DNA from: Ampelocalamus luodianensis
Lineage: Eukaryota > Streptophyta > Magnoliopsida > Poales > Poaceae
Assembly: GCA_036346255.1 (NCBI GenBank)
Contig: CM070632.1
Location: 28,112,657-28,176,656, forward strand
DNA length: 64,000 nt
Direction of reading: 5' to 3'
Of the stretch, positions 1 through 11,578 are shown in pieces (positions within the stretch are counted from its first letter, which is position 1; the number at the start of each line of letters is the position of its first letter). The notes under the pieces are model-generated. The model had not been told where the DNA came from, did not search any database, and was given only the letters and a program-made list of their open reading frames with translations. Both the position numbers and the translations under genes were made by a program.

Positions 1-250
1 CTTCCGCTGTCATTCTTGTATATTGTTCTATTTGGCCGGTCGGCTCTCTTTTGTAATAACTTTACTTTATGTATGTCGTTGTTGAACTTAGTAATATTTG
101 TTGTATGGAAATGATGTGTAATTTTGTGATGATGTGCATATGCTGCAATTCTGGGAAGCATATGACCATCGAGGCTTAGAATGTTTAATTAGTAACGCTA
201 GAACCATTTGGAGGTTAAGTGTTACTAGTTAAATATTCCGGGTCCTCACA
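1..250 (+). mobile_element. 3' end of a long Tekay-like LTR (cut by window start)
   Basis: The sequence closely matches the last ~240 bp of the LTRs ending at 27059 and 37143, including the cttccgctgt segment, the tgtgtaattttgtgatg block and the terminal tcctcaca. It ends in CA at 250. Only the 3' end is in the window, so solo LTR and full element cannot be distinguished. It is inserted in, or abuts, the older LTR fragment that follows. Confidence 0.8.
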
Positions 251-2908
251 GCTGCCCTAGTCTATCGCCACTGCCGGTGCCACTCTGCCACCATGTGCCA
301 CCAAGCAGGGGAGGAAGAAGAGGACTAGAGCAGAGGCAAGGAAGGAGTGGGAAGGAGAAGAGAAGGGAAAGAAGAAGGGAAAAGGAGCTCACCACTGAAC
401 TTTAGGTAAAATCCGCGATTTGTGTTCTCGGCTATTCTTCCATAGTACATTCATTATTGGGTGTGTTAGTACTAGCTTTGGATGATGTGTGGTAGTGGTG
501 AAGTATGGATATAAGGAAACAATAAGGTGTGTTGTCCTATTTTGTGGGCTAGATTGGAAGGTCTACGTGTTGTTTCATGAAATCTTCACAACATGAATAA
601 TGTAGATAATTGTTTTAGCTTTCTATCAAGTACTAGAACACTGGATTTGGTTTAGTGGTGTAAAATTTATGGCACTGGGAAGGCTGTTGTCCAGTTTTTA
701 GTCATCAACAATCGTCATTGTGTTAATGGACATATTAAGGTCAATAGATGTTTGAATTAAATTTTGGTCATAACTAGAATTATGTGGGAAAATTTATGTA
801 GATTCATGAACACATATGGTTTATGGTTTATAGTGTTTGTGCTTTAAATATGAAAGTTATGGTCATTTGTTTCATTGGGACGACAGCGGAGGGTTGCCTC
901 GTGAAGGGGGGTTAATTAGGTCAGGTCTGTGTGTAGAGGCGATGTCGGTCTATTATATGGGTATTTAGTGTTGTGGCACGTTATTGAGATTGAGTAATGA
1001 TTGTTCATGGGGTGGTGCAGCTTCGGGGTTGGTGTCATCTACACATCGTCTCGTTTCTCATGGTTGAAAAGCAAGTGCATGGTAAAACGGTAGACGATTG
1101 ATTGATCTTGCTACTTGATTATTATAATTTACTCACCATGCTAAATTTATGATTATTCTTGTGCACTGTGATATACATGATGTTTATGAATAAATGATAT
1201 TGATGGTTGCATGGTAATGATGGAATATAGTAAAGAATTACTAGAAAACATTGGATCACTTGCATTCATATCCTAAAATGAGTGCATTTGAGCTAGGTCG
1301 GTAAGAAAGTCATATAACTAATCTGAAGTGCATGAGACGGGTCGGTGAGAAAGTCATATGACTAGTCTGGAGTGTTATAGAGAAAGAGGACGGGGCAAGA
1401 GTGGTTATACCGGTATAAGCTATGAGATGTGTATATGGACATGTAGTATAGCCAAGCATTGCATTAATAACACAATGAGGTGATGATAATGAGATTATAA
1501 ATGGAAAATGCTATGTATGTGATGTTTATTGTTTTATTATGTACTTGTTGAGTCTTTGAACTTACCCATGCTTTGTTGTTGTATTTAGGTGAGCGTTGAA
1601 GGCGGCATGCTCGGGCGGTAGTTGCACATTCACTTCACGTGCAATCAAAAATTTAGATATCACTTTTAGTTGTCATATTCAGACTTTAATGGTTCACTTA
1701 GCTAGTTAGTTTTAAGGGAAAATTATGTCAGTAACATCATGTTAGAGTGTAATTATAGGAATGACACTTCGTTCGTCCCGGGCTGAAAAATAACATCGCG
1801 AACATCGAAAAATTAAATAAATGACATCCTAGTTTTTTTCAAAAAAAAAATTTAAATATAGAAACTGAGCTTAAAAAATTATCAATTTTTTTGTGAAGTC
1901 TCCCGACACAGTTTAATTGCTTGTGTATTTTAATCAAAACTTTATATGTTCTGATTTTGTCATATAGAAAATGAGGTCCAAACATTATGAATTTTTTTTC
2001 CAGGCTCCTTACATAGTGGACTTGATTGTGTATTTTTTTGTAGAATTTTATAAAATTAAGAAATGCAATTTCATAATATCCATTGTGTGAGGAGTATAAT
2101 ATTTCATAATGTAAAGACATTATGAAATTATATTAATTAATTTTGTTAAAATTCTAGAAAAATTACACAATCAAGTCCACTATGTAAGAAGTCTAAAAAA
2201 ATTCATAATATTTGGACCTCATTTTCTATATAAGGAAATTCTTACAAATAGTATACTTAAATGGATTTTAGAAACAAAATTAGAACGTATAAAGTTTTGA
2301 AAAAAATACACAAGCAATTAAACTGTCTCGGGAGACTTCACAAAAAAAATTGATAATTTTTTGAGCTGAGTTTCTATATTAAATTTTTTTTTTTGGAAAA
2401 AGCCAGGATATCATTTATTTAATTTTTTTATATTCGCGATGTTATTTTCTAGCCCGAGACGAACGGAGTGTCATTCCTATAATTACGCTGTAATACGATG
2501 TTACTGACATAATTTTCCCTAGTTTTAATAATAGACCTTAATAGTAATATTTAGTCATGTGCAGATAATGTAGTTTATAGCTGTTAACAAACTAAATCGG
2601 TTTTTTATCTTTATGTTGATACTAGTTGTCTATGTTAGGTAATACTCCTGGGCTCATGGTTCCAGGCTTTCTCGGGCTCGAGGTCTCGAGCGTTGTTGGG
2701 CCCGAGGTCCCGAGCTTATATGTGTAATGCTTAAGTTCATTCTTAGCATGAATCTCTTATAATGTAAACGGTTAATGCCATATGGATTATCTTTCGTGCG
2801 TAGTATATCGAGAAAGGATGTTGCTGAAATCTTGTAATAACGCTTTTAAATTTGGAGCGAGTGGATAGTAGTAGCATTCCACACTCAGTGTTGGGCTGGG
2901 GTGCTCCA
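251..2908 (+). mobile_element. 3' part of an LTR of the TGTAATACCCC family
   Basis: Several landmarks match the 3' halves of the LTRs at 43205-58457 and 59896-62130: a ttataccggtataa palindrome near 1410, the 'gtacttgttgagtc...ttaggtgagcgttg' block near 1540-1600, and the terminal 'gggctggggtgctcca' ending at 2908. The 5' part is missing, displaced by the LTR ending at 250. A MITE (1716-2519) is inserted in it. No coding sequence is seen. The family assignment is by eye. Confidence 0.6.
1716..2519. mobile_element. 804-bp foldback MITE, Mutator type
   Basis: The two ends are inverted copies (gggaaaattatgtcagtaac at the left, its complement at 2500-2519). Inverted similarity continues almost to the centre near 2105, so the element is nearly one long hairpin with arms of about 390 bp. 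It is flanked by a perfect 9-bp direct duplication tagttttaa (1707-1715 and 2520-2528). A 9-bp duplication with long inverted repeats is typical of Mutator-like elements. There is no coding capacity; the 93-codon ORF inside is an accident of AT-rich sequence. Confidence 0.88.
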
Positions 2909-5019
2909 AATTTAATAGGAAGCTTCGTTCTGAGTTACAAAAAATAGGTGTCCTCAGATAGGTCGATCAATTTTGGCTACTGCACAACCTCAGGAGGGCA
3001 AGAGTGGTTCGGCGCATTGGAGTTCTCTATTTTTGCCAGAAACTTGGTGCGCATGGCCAAGCAACTTCAGCACGGCTTTCCCCAAAGGAGGAAAAAAAAA
3101 TCTCATCTTAGAAACAGAACCAACGCCTGGTTGAGTATCAACTAGAGAGAGACGATGAAATGGGACCCCATGTGACTAGAAAAAGTGACGAATCCTCACA
3201 GCATGGTCTGAAACTATCAACCGGATGGTTGGCCTGTTTGTTTCCCTCATAAAGCATTGACAGAGAAAGCAGTTCAAGTGCACTGAATCGCCCCTGGTTT
3301 TTGCCACGGTGACTCCTCTTTACCTTTGGCTGCTCCTAAACAGGAGCACTTGGACATACTAGTGCTGGTGCATATAGCATTTTTACGTTCTGCATTCCTG
3401 GAGGTCTGCATTCCCGGAGGTGCATAGCCGCAGCAACATCTATCTAGTCAGTTCTAGAGTCGAATTTGTGACGTCTCACATGTAACAACGAACGGTCTTA
3501 ACTGCTTAGGTATCATATAATTCCGACCTATACGCAATGTTTAGCAAAGTAGTATGTGTAATAAGTTTAACAGAGTTGTTTGAGGTGTCCTATTACAACT
3601 GCAGCTGTTGGCATGTAAAATTAGCATTTGAAAAGTTCAATTCTTGTGTTCGCTAATCTAGTAGCATTGGCTCATAAACATTAACTTTGTGGATGCTTTT
3701 TAATCTGAAAATCTTAGGTAAAACTCAACAGTATTTGTGACATTTTATCAGCATATTGTCATATGTATTTGGATCTTCTGCCGCCAGTTTAATTAACTGC
3801 ATTAGGCATGCAGCTCGTGCAAATACATTATTGACCATCCAACAAGTTTAATGCTGAAAGCCGAGAGGATGTCTTAGGGCACTCAAAACACCTTTCAAGA
3901 TGTTTATGTCTTTTGAAAGGGACTACACTCTTCATGCTTTTATGTTTTTTTTCTTTCTCAATCTCGTATTTCGGGTAAGTGAAAAAAATCGAATATATTT
4001 GTCATTATATTATTAGGAAAACAATTCTAGTATGATCACTTCACTATATATATAGACATCACATTGTCTACCTCTTGATATAATTTTCCTGCACACACGT
4101 ATTTCCCATATTTCTCTACCTTTCCCCCCATAATCCAACAGCTGATAAACCCAACTAAATTTTCGATATGCACAAACAATTCTCTGAGAGACTAATGACG
4201 GAACTATACTAATTTGGCAGGGCCTCTGTTTTGCTTGTTACCTAAGAATAACTGCTGCTTGCTTTCAATCTTTGGAGGAAGAAAGGCATGCAAGCACATG
4301 CATGGAAAAAGCACATAAATCAAGGGCCAGTCCTTTCCTATGCAACTTTACTCCCCTGAAAGCATAAAACTAAACTTTGGTCGAAGGAAGCAAGGAATGC
4401 ACATTACACGACTCGTGTTGCTGATTTGCTAGATCTCTCACAAATCTTTCGGTATTTTTTTTTCCCAAAGCACAAAGCAGAGAGAGGAACTAAAGCAAAG
4501 CACAGCACCTGCATGGGCCTAGGGTTAACACTACCGATCGACACGCATGAGAGAGGAATACTTGCTGGTTAAGTAAGGAATCCTGCTGGTGGAACATGCT
4601 ATCTGGCACCAACAAAGCCACACGCAGAGAAAATGAGACCACATTGTTGTTGAGCACGATCTGTGTACACTTTTTTAGTTAAATTCGCAAATAGGCATAG
4701 TTCTTTTCAAGACAATGTATAATGTTCTCGGACTAATTAATTTGACAGACGGCTATTCTTTTAGGAATTGAACGAGCAACCACGTGCACTTACATAGATA
4801 TAAGTAGGGAAATGGGTGCAGGGAACTCTAAAACAAACCAGTTGAGTATGTATCTAACATTGACAAATCAGTCAAGCCCTACTGATTTTCTTTTTACCAT
4901 TTAACCTCACATGGGCGCTAAGCGATGTCTCAAACATCCTTTCATCTATAAATTAGATAGAAACATCTGAGATAGAAGAAGTAATGGAACAAGAACAAAG
5001 GTGTTAGGGAAACAAAATA
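2909..5019. other. unassigned intergenic sequence
   Basis: About 2.1 kb on both strands with no recognisable protein, RNA gene or repeat. ORFs are short and lack family motifs. It may be old host intergenic DNA between insertions. Confidence 0.5.
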
Positions 5020-5250
5020 CTCCATTAGTTTCACAATGTTTGTCCATGGACTCAGGAATCTTTGTTTCAAAATGTTTGTCCATTGAGAAAATTAAAAGTA
5101 TAGTTATTGCTTTAAGAGAGGTTAAGCGGTTATAGTATGTCATTTAATAGAGGTGTGTATGGTCACTTTTCATTAACCTTTTATTAGATCTAGTGCTTCC
5201 TTGTTCAATGTGAATGGTGGAGCGTGGACAAATATTGTGAAATGGTGGGA
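5020..5250. mobile_element. Stowaway-like MITE (degenerate)
   Basis: The left end, ctccattagtttcacaatgt followed by ttgtcca, is roughly complementary to the right end, gtggacaaatattgtgaaat followed by ggtggga. The length (~230 bp) and the ctcc start next to a TA are typical of Stowaway elements. The ends are imperfect, so the exact borders and TA duplication are uncertain. Confidence 0.45.
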
Positions 5251-5479
5251 TTAGATAGACAACTTCTCTTTAATGCGCTTTTGCTTAACAGGGCATATCT
5301 TCTTTTCTTTTTTTGACCTGCGCATATATATCTGCTGCTAGGGGTGGATCAGAATGAAAATGATCGGGGATCCCCACTACCCATACATATCAGACATGTT
5401 TAATTTTCAAGCAGTGTTGTACTTAATAGTAATATGTTCAACAATTCAACATGACTAGATAAAAATAATAGTACCTTCC

Positions 5480-5546
5480 CAAGTGTATTATTCAAAACAC
5501 TCGGGAAATTTATGAGCACTCGGGAAAATAGACGATACTGGTAGTG
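5480..5546 (-). mobile_element. CACTA-like transposon end (remnant)
   Basis: Read on the minus strand from 5546, the sequence begins cactaccag and soon repeats the motif tttcccgagtg at least twice. Grass CACTA elements start CACTA and carry clustered subterminal copies of a CCGAGTG-type motif. No matching left end was found in the window, so this is at most a fragment. Confidence 0.4.
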
Positions 5547-5633
5547 CTAGTTGAAAGTCGTGGCCTCGCTGGTTCGTTTTGACCCACTGTTGGGGTATTG
5601 ACGCACCGGCCGGGAGCCCGCCGACCGTGAGGA

Positions 5634-5768
5634 CGGCGTTGAGGGAGTCACCAAGTTGGGGTGGCCGGCTGGGAGTTGAGGGTCTGACACCTGACGGTCA
5701 CGGTCGGCGTTGAGGGAGTCACCAAGTTGGGGTGGCCGGCTGGGAGTTGAGGGTCTGACACCTGACGG
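5634..5768. repeat. 71-bp tandem duplication
   Basis: The segment cggcgttgagggagtcacca starts at 5634 and again at 5705. The whole unit, through gggagttgagggtctgacac and ctgacgg, is repeated almost without change. There are two copies, the second slightly shorter. No coding role is seen. Confidence 0.9.
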
Positions 5769-6109
5769 GATGGCGAGTCAGCTAGCTATAGCTAGCGGCG
5801 AGCAAGTGAGGCGATCGGGTTGTCCTGCGGCGAGCGAAGGAAAAAAAACCATGCGTTAGTGCGTTACGGCGTAAGAACGAAAGGAAAAGAATCAATGGAT
5901 ACGGCTGTGTGTGACTATTGCGTGAGTCGTGACCCTCATCCTCCCTCTGCTGCCCCTCACATGGCTTGGGCTTGCCACGCAGGTCGCACGGCTGGGCCGC
6001 AGCCGCACGCCGGCATGTTAGCTGGGCTGCGCGCTCGGTAAGCCACAGCCTCAGCTGACTGGCCACGTTGGGCTAGGCTGGTAGCCTGTGGTGTCCTCTT
6101 ACGTTGGAA

Positions 6110-6240
6110 GAATTTTTTAAAAATATTATTTTAAAAAAATATTTACAAAAAAATAAATAGTCGCTCTAAAAAATTACAAAATATGTCACCGCTCGCTTGA
6201 ATCGCGATAGGTTCGTGTCGCCAGATTCAAGCGGCGACAA
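6110..6240 (+). repeat. left terminal inverted repeat of the MULE
   Basis: An AT-rich arm of about 90 bp matches the complement of 14715-14804. It is followed by tgtcgcc and ggcgaca arms separated by 10 bp (about 6217-6240), a stem-loop analogous to the palindromes at the right end. Confidence 0.85.
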
Positions 6241-6400
6241 TGACCGTTATAAAAACCCAAAAAAATCAGTGCATAATTCATTTTAATTCCAGAAAATTAC
6301 AAGAGAGAGTTCGAGAGGAGAGAAGAAATAGTAGCGGCTCTGCGGTTAAATCGCGGGAGAGAGAATGACAGAGCATCAATTTCGAGCGATCATCTTGCAG

Positions 6401-6903
6401 GTAAATTTTTCTGAGCTGTGTACGTTACGTCCAAACCTTTGTAGGTTAGTAAACAAAAATAGCGACATAGAATTGAGTAGATTAGATAAATGTAGTACAT
6501 ATTTTAAGTAGTGTAGCAACAAAGAATTGTGACAATAGCGACATAGAATTGAGTAGGCTAGATAAATGTAGTCAAACTGTGTAGTACATATTTTGAGTTG
6601 TGTAGCGACATAGAATTGTGACAATAGCGACATAGAGTTGAGTATGGTACATTGTGAGATAAAGATGAAGTAGTTGATTAGGTCGGAATAGCAATGAGAA
6701 TAAGTGTGCGCGGTTATTATTTTGTTAGTGCGCTGTTATTATTGTGTTAGTGCACGATCAATATCTTGTTAGTGCGGAAAATACCATTTAAACTAGAAAA
6801 ATAGAATGACATGTATTAAATTTGTATAGAAAATTCGTAGTTACTACATAGGCTATGTAAAGATGCATGAAAAAAATATGAACTTTTTTTGCTGCATTTT
6901 CAG
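6401..6903 (+). other. probable 5'-UTR intron of the plant-mobile-domain gene
   Basis: The sequence reads cttgcag|gtaaat at 6400/6401 and ttttcag at 6903, just before the ATG at 6906. A purine-rich leader (about 6300-6400) precedes it. The MURA gene has the same arrangement of short leader, intron and ATG. This is inference from splice-site consensus only. Confidence 0.5.
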
Positions 6904-6905
6904 GT

Positions 6906-9557
6906 ATGGCATACGCGAGTCAGTATGAGTTGCTTGACCCAGTGATTGACACGCGTCACCGTAGCCGCCTCAGTACCGTGCTCCCCCCAGAGGGCGAGGC
7001 GCCGATAGAGCTTGGGGCGTTTCGGCTACGCACCCCCATCAGGGCATGGAGGCTGCACCGAGACTGGATTCCGAGGTACGTGAAATTGTGTTCTTCATGC
7101 ACTCAATCGCGGTCTGATTATTTTACGCTGACTCGCTTGTGCTTAATCGCTTGGACGCAGTTGAGAGCGGCAGCCTCCTTCCACTCGCGAGGATGGTGGA
7201 GGCAACGGTGGAGGACGATCGGACCGGCGTCTTGGTCGTGACGCCTAGGCATTTTAACGATCGCCCCCGCCTGACGGCGCTGCGGTTGACCGCCGAGGCC
7301 GAGACCCACACGCCCACCTCCGTGCGGGAGATGACGCCGACGCTGCAGGACGTGAGCTATCTGACCTGGTTGCCATGCGTAGGCGCTCCGATGACGGCGC
7401 ACGACGTCCCGGCCACATGGCGCACGGACCTCCTAGCCAGGTTCCACGATGTGCTGCCGCCAGGCAGAGAGTACGTGGAGTTCAGCAGCCCGCACGGGCC
7501 CACGCTGAAGTGGATTTGTCAGTTCTACGTAAGTGTTTGTAACTATTGTTCTCTCGCAACAATTCGTATATGAACCTTGTTGACGTGTACATGTCTTCTT
7601 GCAGCCCGAGCGTATGGCGGAGAACCCAGGGGACGTCGCTGTTAGGAGGCACTTCGAGGCCTACCTGCTGTGGTTGTTCGAGTGGGTCATGTTCCTGGGC
7701 TCCCACGGCGACAGCGTCGACAAGCACTACATCCGGTACGCGCGTGAGGTGGCGGACTCACCGGTCGACCAGATCCCGTAGTACGCGTGGGGTCCGGCCG
7801 TCTGTGCGCGACGTACCGCGCACTGTACGATGTGTGCCAGCGTGCGCACGACGGCTCCATCCTCTCGGGATGCCCGCTTCTACTGCAGCTGTGGTCGTTG
7901 GAGCATTTCCAGATCGGACGGCCACACCTGGACTTGGGAGCGTACGAGGATAGCTTGTACGTCCCGCAGGACGATTTGGACCGGTCGACCATGGGCACTG
8001 TGTGGTGCCACCGACGGGTTAGTTTCTGTCATTTATTGTTTTCGTATTGCAATCACTATTTCGTGTGCTTAGTTTGCAGTGTTCTATTGCACAGGTCACC
8101 TTCACGCCGATCACCTCGCAGGCTCTTACCCGAGTACGCTATGCGATGTTCGATCACCGACCGATGACCGCGCTATCCGACATCGTATAGTGACGCCAGG
8201 GTGATCGCGCGCGCCCCCAATGGACTGTCGATGCTGTGCACGCGAGACTACCTGTACTGGTACACGCGGAGTGCCTTAGTGCATGATATCTTTGTGGAGG
8301 AGTACCAGGTACAGCGTGTCATGCGCCAGTTCGGTCTTCGACAAGAGGTCCTAGCCCTTGGGAGGCGGTGCCGCGCACGCGTACGCCGTAAGTTCACTCT
8401 TACTTCATTCGCACAATATGTGTTACATCCGCACCAAATATTTTTCTTGTCGTCCACAGGTACACTAGGAAGGGTGTTCGTGGCACGACGTCCTGGTCGG
8501 ACCGGATGGCCCCTTGGGTCGACGATTGGAGTAGCGCGCAGGAGGACCTCGTCCAGTGTGGGCAAGATCAGTACGACCCCGAGACGTATGGCCAGTACAT
8601 GGAGTGGTACGCTACTCGGACGAGGCTTCGGTGCGTCCGAGTCGTGCCTGACCCTCCTCGACATGAGGCCGCGAGGTCGGACACGTACCCCACTCAGCTG
8701 GACTCCGCTTTCCACCGCTGCGTACGTACTGAACGATCCTTATTTCATATTTAATTTGACATCCTTAGGTCTACAACTTGTTGATTACCTGTGCAGGTGG
8801 ATCTGCACCAGGAGATTGTCGAGTTGGTAGACTTCGCGCAGCACATGACAATGCTGGCGGAGACCAGAGGGCTCCTGCAGCGGATCAGGGAGGCAGGGGT
8901 ACGCGGAGTGCACATCAGGACGGGTCGCACGCCGACCGACCCAGTGGACCGACCAGTCCGGGATGAGGGTCACCGAGGTGGCGAGACACGACCTCTGCTC
9001 CGCCGGGCGCACGCGTCGTCGTGGCGAGGGGGGCGAGCACCTCGGGACATGCCGAGGTGAGTACGACACGCCACATCGCTTCTTCATTTCGAACCTTGGA
9101 AGTTTGTAACGACTATCTTCTCGTTACAGTCCTCGCCCATCCGTACGCGGGCGGGACTATGCCACGCCGCCCGAGCACATCTTCGCCAACAGTAAGTTCC
9201 GCTGATCGAGTGCGTCCTTTCCGCCATGGTTATGTTTGTAACGTAATTATTCGCAGGAACGGCTTGGGAGGACGATACATTGTCGCCAGACAATGTATAC
9301 CTATCGGCACCCATCGAGGACTTGTTTAGGGATCCGCGTGACACGCAGCTTCTTTGAGGCTTCTCACCGACGGTCGCGCCGAGTTCGCCCCACCGACGCA
9401 GATCACTTTCGGCGTAGACCCAGCCAACGCAGGAGCAGCCCCTAGCGACACCACCGCGGGCTACTCGCGTGGGTCGGGTAGTCAGGCAGCCCGACCCTCT
9501 GACGTATTCGCAGCAGCGATGGGCGAGGCCCGGGACGACACGCGGGGTGGCCCCTAA
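6906..9557 (+). pseudogene. plant mobile domain (PMD, MAIN/MAIL-like) gene carried by the MULE, broken
   Basis: The start ATG at 6906 follows a consensus 3' splice site. About eight exons can be drawn with gt/ag borders: to ~7079, 7161-7528, 7605-8017, 8095-8397, 8460-8721, 8797-9056, 9130-9191 and from 9257. Recognisable PMD-family stretches include EMTPTLQDVSYL, HFEAYLLWLFEWVMFLGSHG, SGCPLLLQLWSLEHFQIGRP and VMRQFGLRQEV. PMD proteins are nuclear in Arabidopsis (MAIN, MAIL1) and occur widely in plant transposons; the function of the transposon copies is not settled. Breaks: a 1-nt loss near 7175, TAG at 7779, a frameshift near 7800, a double stop at 8188-8193 and a frame change near 9350. 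Some of these could be consensus errors. Its place in the element suggests an accessory or captured gene. Confidence 0.8.
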
Positions 9558-9664
9558 GAGGGGACGCCACTAGATATTGATTTCTGTTTGCAACTATTAT
9601 TATGGTAGCCATGTAAATTTTATTCTGTTTGCAACTATTATTATGACATTATCCAGTTTCGATA

Positions 9665-10048
9665 CCAAAAGCTTTTGAATACCACATGATGCGACTATCA
9701 AACTTTTGACAACGACGTGATGCGACTATGAAACTTTCGACAACGACGTGAGCAAACGACCTAGCTTTCAGGACGATGTCACCAGACGTGCTAGCTTTTT
9801 AGGACTATTTGACCCCACGAGTTAGGTTTTTAGGACGATGTGACCAGACGAGGCAGCTTTTCAGCACGATGTGACCAGACGAGGCAGCTTTTCAGGACGA
9901 TGTGACCAGACGAGGCAGCTTTTCACGACGATGTGACCAGACGAGCCAGCTTTTCAGGACGATGTGACCAGACGAGCCAGCCTTTCAGGACGATGTGACC
10001 ATACGAGCTAGCTTTTCAGCATGATGTGACCATACGAGCCAGCTTTTG
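9665..10048. repeat. minisatellite, 31-bp unit, inside the MULE
   Basis: From about 9769 the unit gacgatgtgaccagacgagg plus cagcttttcag is repeated around nine times with few changes. Before it, from ~9680, is a related array built on acaacgacgtgatgcgacta. It lies between the PMD gene and the TATA box of the next gene. The copies are homogeneous enough to imply recent expansion. Confidence 0.88.
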
Positions 10049-10075
10049 AAGGATTGGGTGTCCGTCCGCTCTAGC

Positions 10076-10083
10076 TATAAATA
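10076..10083 (+). promoter_or_regulatory. TATA box of the GRF-type gene
   Basis: The sequence tataaata lies 50 bp upstream of the ATG at 10133, directly after the minisatellite. Spacing and sequence fit a plant core promoter. Confidence 0.5.
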
Positions 10084-10132
10084 CAACGCAACTCGTCCAA
10101 CAAGTCCACAACAGCACCACCAAGTAGAAAAC

Positions 10133-10879
10133 ATGGACAAGGAGAAGGAATGAGAGAAAATCCGTAAGCTTTTGAAGGATTGGGTGTCTCCCCATGAGAC
10201 CAGCGCTCGCTATCATGTCGCTAGTCAGGAACCTTTCACACACAAAACTTTTCCAGAACTGGTGGATCTGAGGAAGCTTCCTCGTAGTACGCCTAATGGT
10301 TCTGGGTCGAGCCGCGACCCCCACCTATGCCCGCGGAACACCCTCCGGAAGGGCCTCGATAGAGGGTGGCGCTACCCTATCTTGGTGTCGGACACCTCAA
10401 GTGTGTCAAATCAACCGATGAGTGGACCATTGGGCAGCGCTATTGGTGCTGCCCAAACTACGCCGTGGACAGCAACGACAGGCATCCGGTAATGAAACGT
10501 ATTTCATGGTACAATGCTATTTTTCTTTGCGTAACGACGTAACAAACTCTTTTTACCCACCGCAGTCTCCGCCACCCCTATGCGACTTCCGGCAGTGGAT
10601 CGACGACAAGATCCACCCCTACGACATGTGGTCTTTGCTGACAAAGAAGAGTCGGGCGGGAGAACATCGAGACTCGTGGCGGCGCTCAAAGAGTTGATAG
10701 CTGAGCAGGCCGAGCAAGGTAGGCGGGACAGGCAGCGTGAGGAGTAGGAGCGTGAGCATGTGAGGCGACGGGAGGTCGAGAGGGAGCGGAAGAGGGCCAT
10801 CGTGGTGAGAGCTAAGGCGCAAGGCGAGGAGTACAACGCCGAGCTGGGCCGCAAGGGTAAATGGCCACGTTCCACTTAG
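10133..10879 (+). pseudogene. GRF-type zinc-finger protein gene carried by the MULE, broken
   Basis: The ATG at 10133 opens MDKEKE and then meets TGA at 10151; the same frame continues as EKIRKLLKDWVSPHETSARY. After a frameshift, the motif STDEWTIGQRYWCCPNYAVD appears (about 10400-10460). After a probable intron (~10500-10564), SPPPLCDFRQWIDDKI follows. A Cys with GxRYWxCPNY and then CxFxxWID fits a GRF-type zinc finger, a putative nucleic-acid-binding fold. The C-terminus is a Glu/Arg-rich coiled-coil-like tail with one more stop, ending at TAG 10877-10879. Function in the element is unknown. The first Cys pair is not clearly preserved. Confidence 0.6.
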
Positions 10880-11019
10880 TAGTTCTACCATAGTCCTCCA
10901 CAAATCCCATGTATTTCAATTTCCCTAAAGGCATGCGTGTACCGTCCTCGGTTCGTTGTCTTGCGTGCCATGTAACCCCGTTATTCTGATGAAATGTCTT
11001 ATTGTTATCGTTGCGTCAT

Positions 11020-11130
11020 TTCTCCAAAGTTCTCCAACGGAGTTGTGCAGGAATTCCCGGACGCATTATAATATCACTTCATACTTACAAATCATTAATC
11101 CCTCAATCGTCCTCGAAAAAATCATGCAAC
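11020..11130 (+). repeat. direct repeat, copy 1 (after the GRF gene)
   Basis: The stretch gtgcaggaattcccggacgc, then aatatcactt and a run toward tcctcg, matches 14365-14440 in the same orientation, with clear divergence. Each copy follows the stop codon of a MULE gene by 150 bp or less. This suggests a shared 3' flank of two related units. Confidence 0.65.
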
Positions 11131-11142
11131 AATGCACGACAT

Positions 11143-11300
11143 ATTTTAAAAAGATATTTACAACAAGAAAAACCCGCCGCAATAAGTTACAAAAATGAAT
11201 CCCTGTCGCCAGTTGAACCGCTTGTCGTCGGTTCATCTATGTATCGCCAGTTCAACTGGCGATAGGAAGCTATCGCCGTTTAAACTGGCGACAAGCCCTG
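11143..11300 (+). repeat. internal copy of the MULE end, probable MURA promoter
   Basis: The segment attttaaaaagatatttaca, then agttacaaaa and tgtcgccagttgaacc, follows the same order as both terminal repeats. It includes the palindrome tatcgccagttcaactggcg + ata (11242-11264) and a variant at 11271-11293. It lies just upstream of the MURA leader (tgtatataaccctc near 11307 could be a TATA box), so it may act as promoter. It is also what the left border of a second unit would look like. Confidence 0.65.
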
Positions 11301-11578
11301 ACCTGTATATAACCCTCTTCGAACTCTCGAAATTCCACACAGGACTCAGTCTTACTCAGCAAAAAGAGAAGGAGAGAACAGAGAGTAGGAGAAAAGCTAG
11401 CGAAGCGCTGCTTGTCCAGTTGCCGACCTCTCGGGTAATTTTTTTAACAGAACGGATTACATGATTTTTTATGTACTGTTATGTAGTGAAGTCCGTTTTA
11501 CATACTTTTTTGTGGGCTATTTAGTTGCACATATGTAGTTCATCGTGTCAATGTTCTTCATACTGCAGTGCGTCAAAT

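Noticed and set aside
1839..2120. 93-codon ORF, minus strand
   Set aside because: Inside the foldback MITE arm; AT-rich and without similarity to a protein family I know.
2948..3145. 65-codon ORF, plus strand
   Set aside because: Short, no motif, and no splice or promoter context.
3225..3360. Possible hAT-like ends (ggcctgtttg … aaacaggagc)
   Set aside because: Only short, imperfect inverted similarity and no 8-bp duplication found.
8201..8830. 209-codon ORF, plus strand, as a gene of its own
   Set aside because: Overlaps several PMD exons and reads through their introns; only parts are real coding sequence in other phases.
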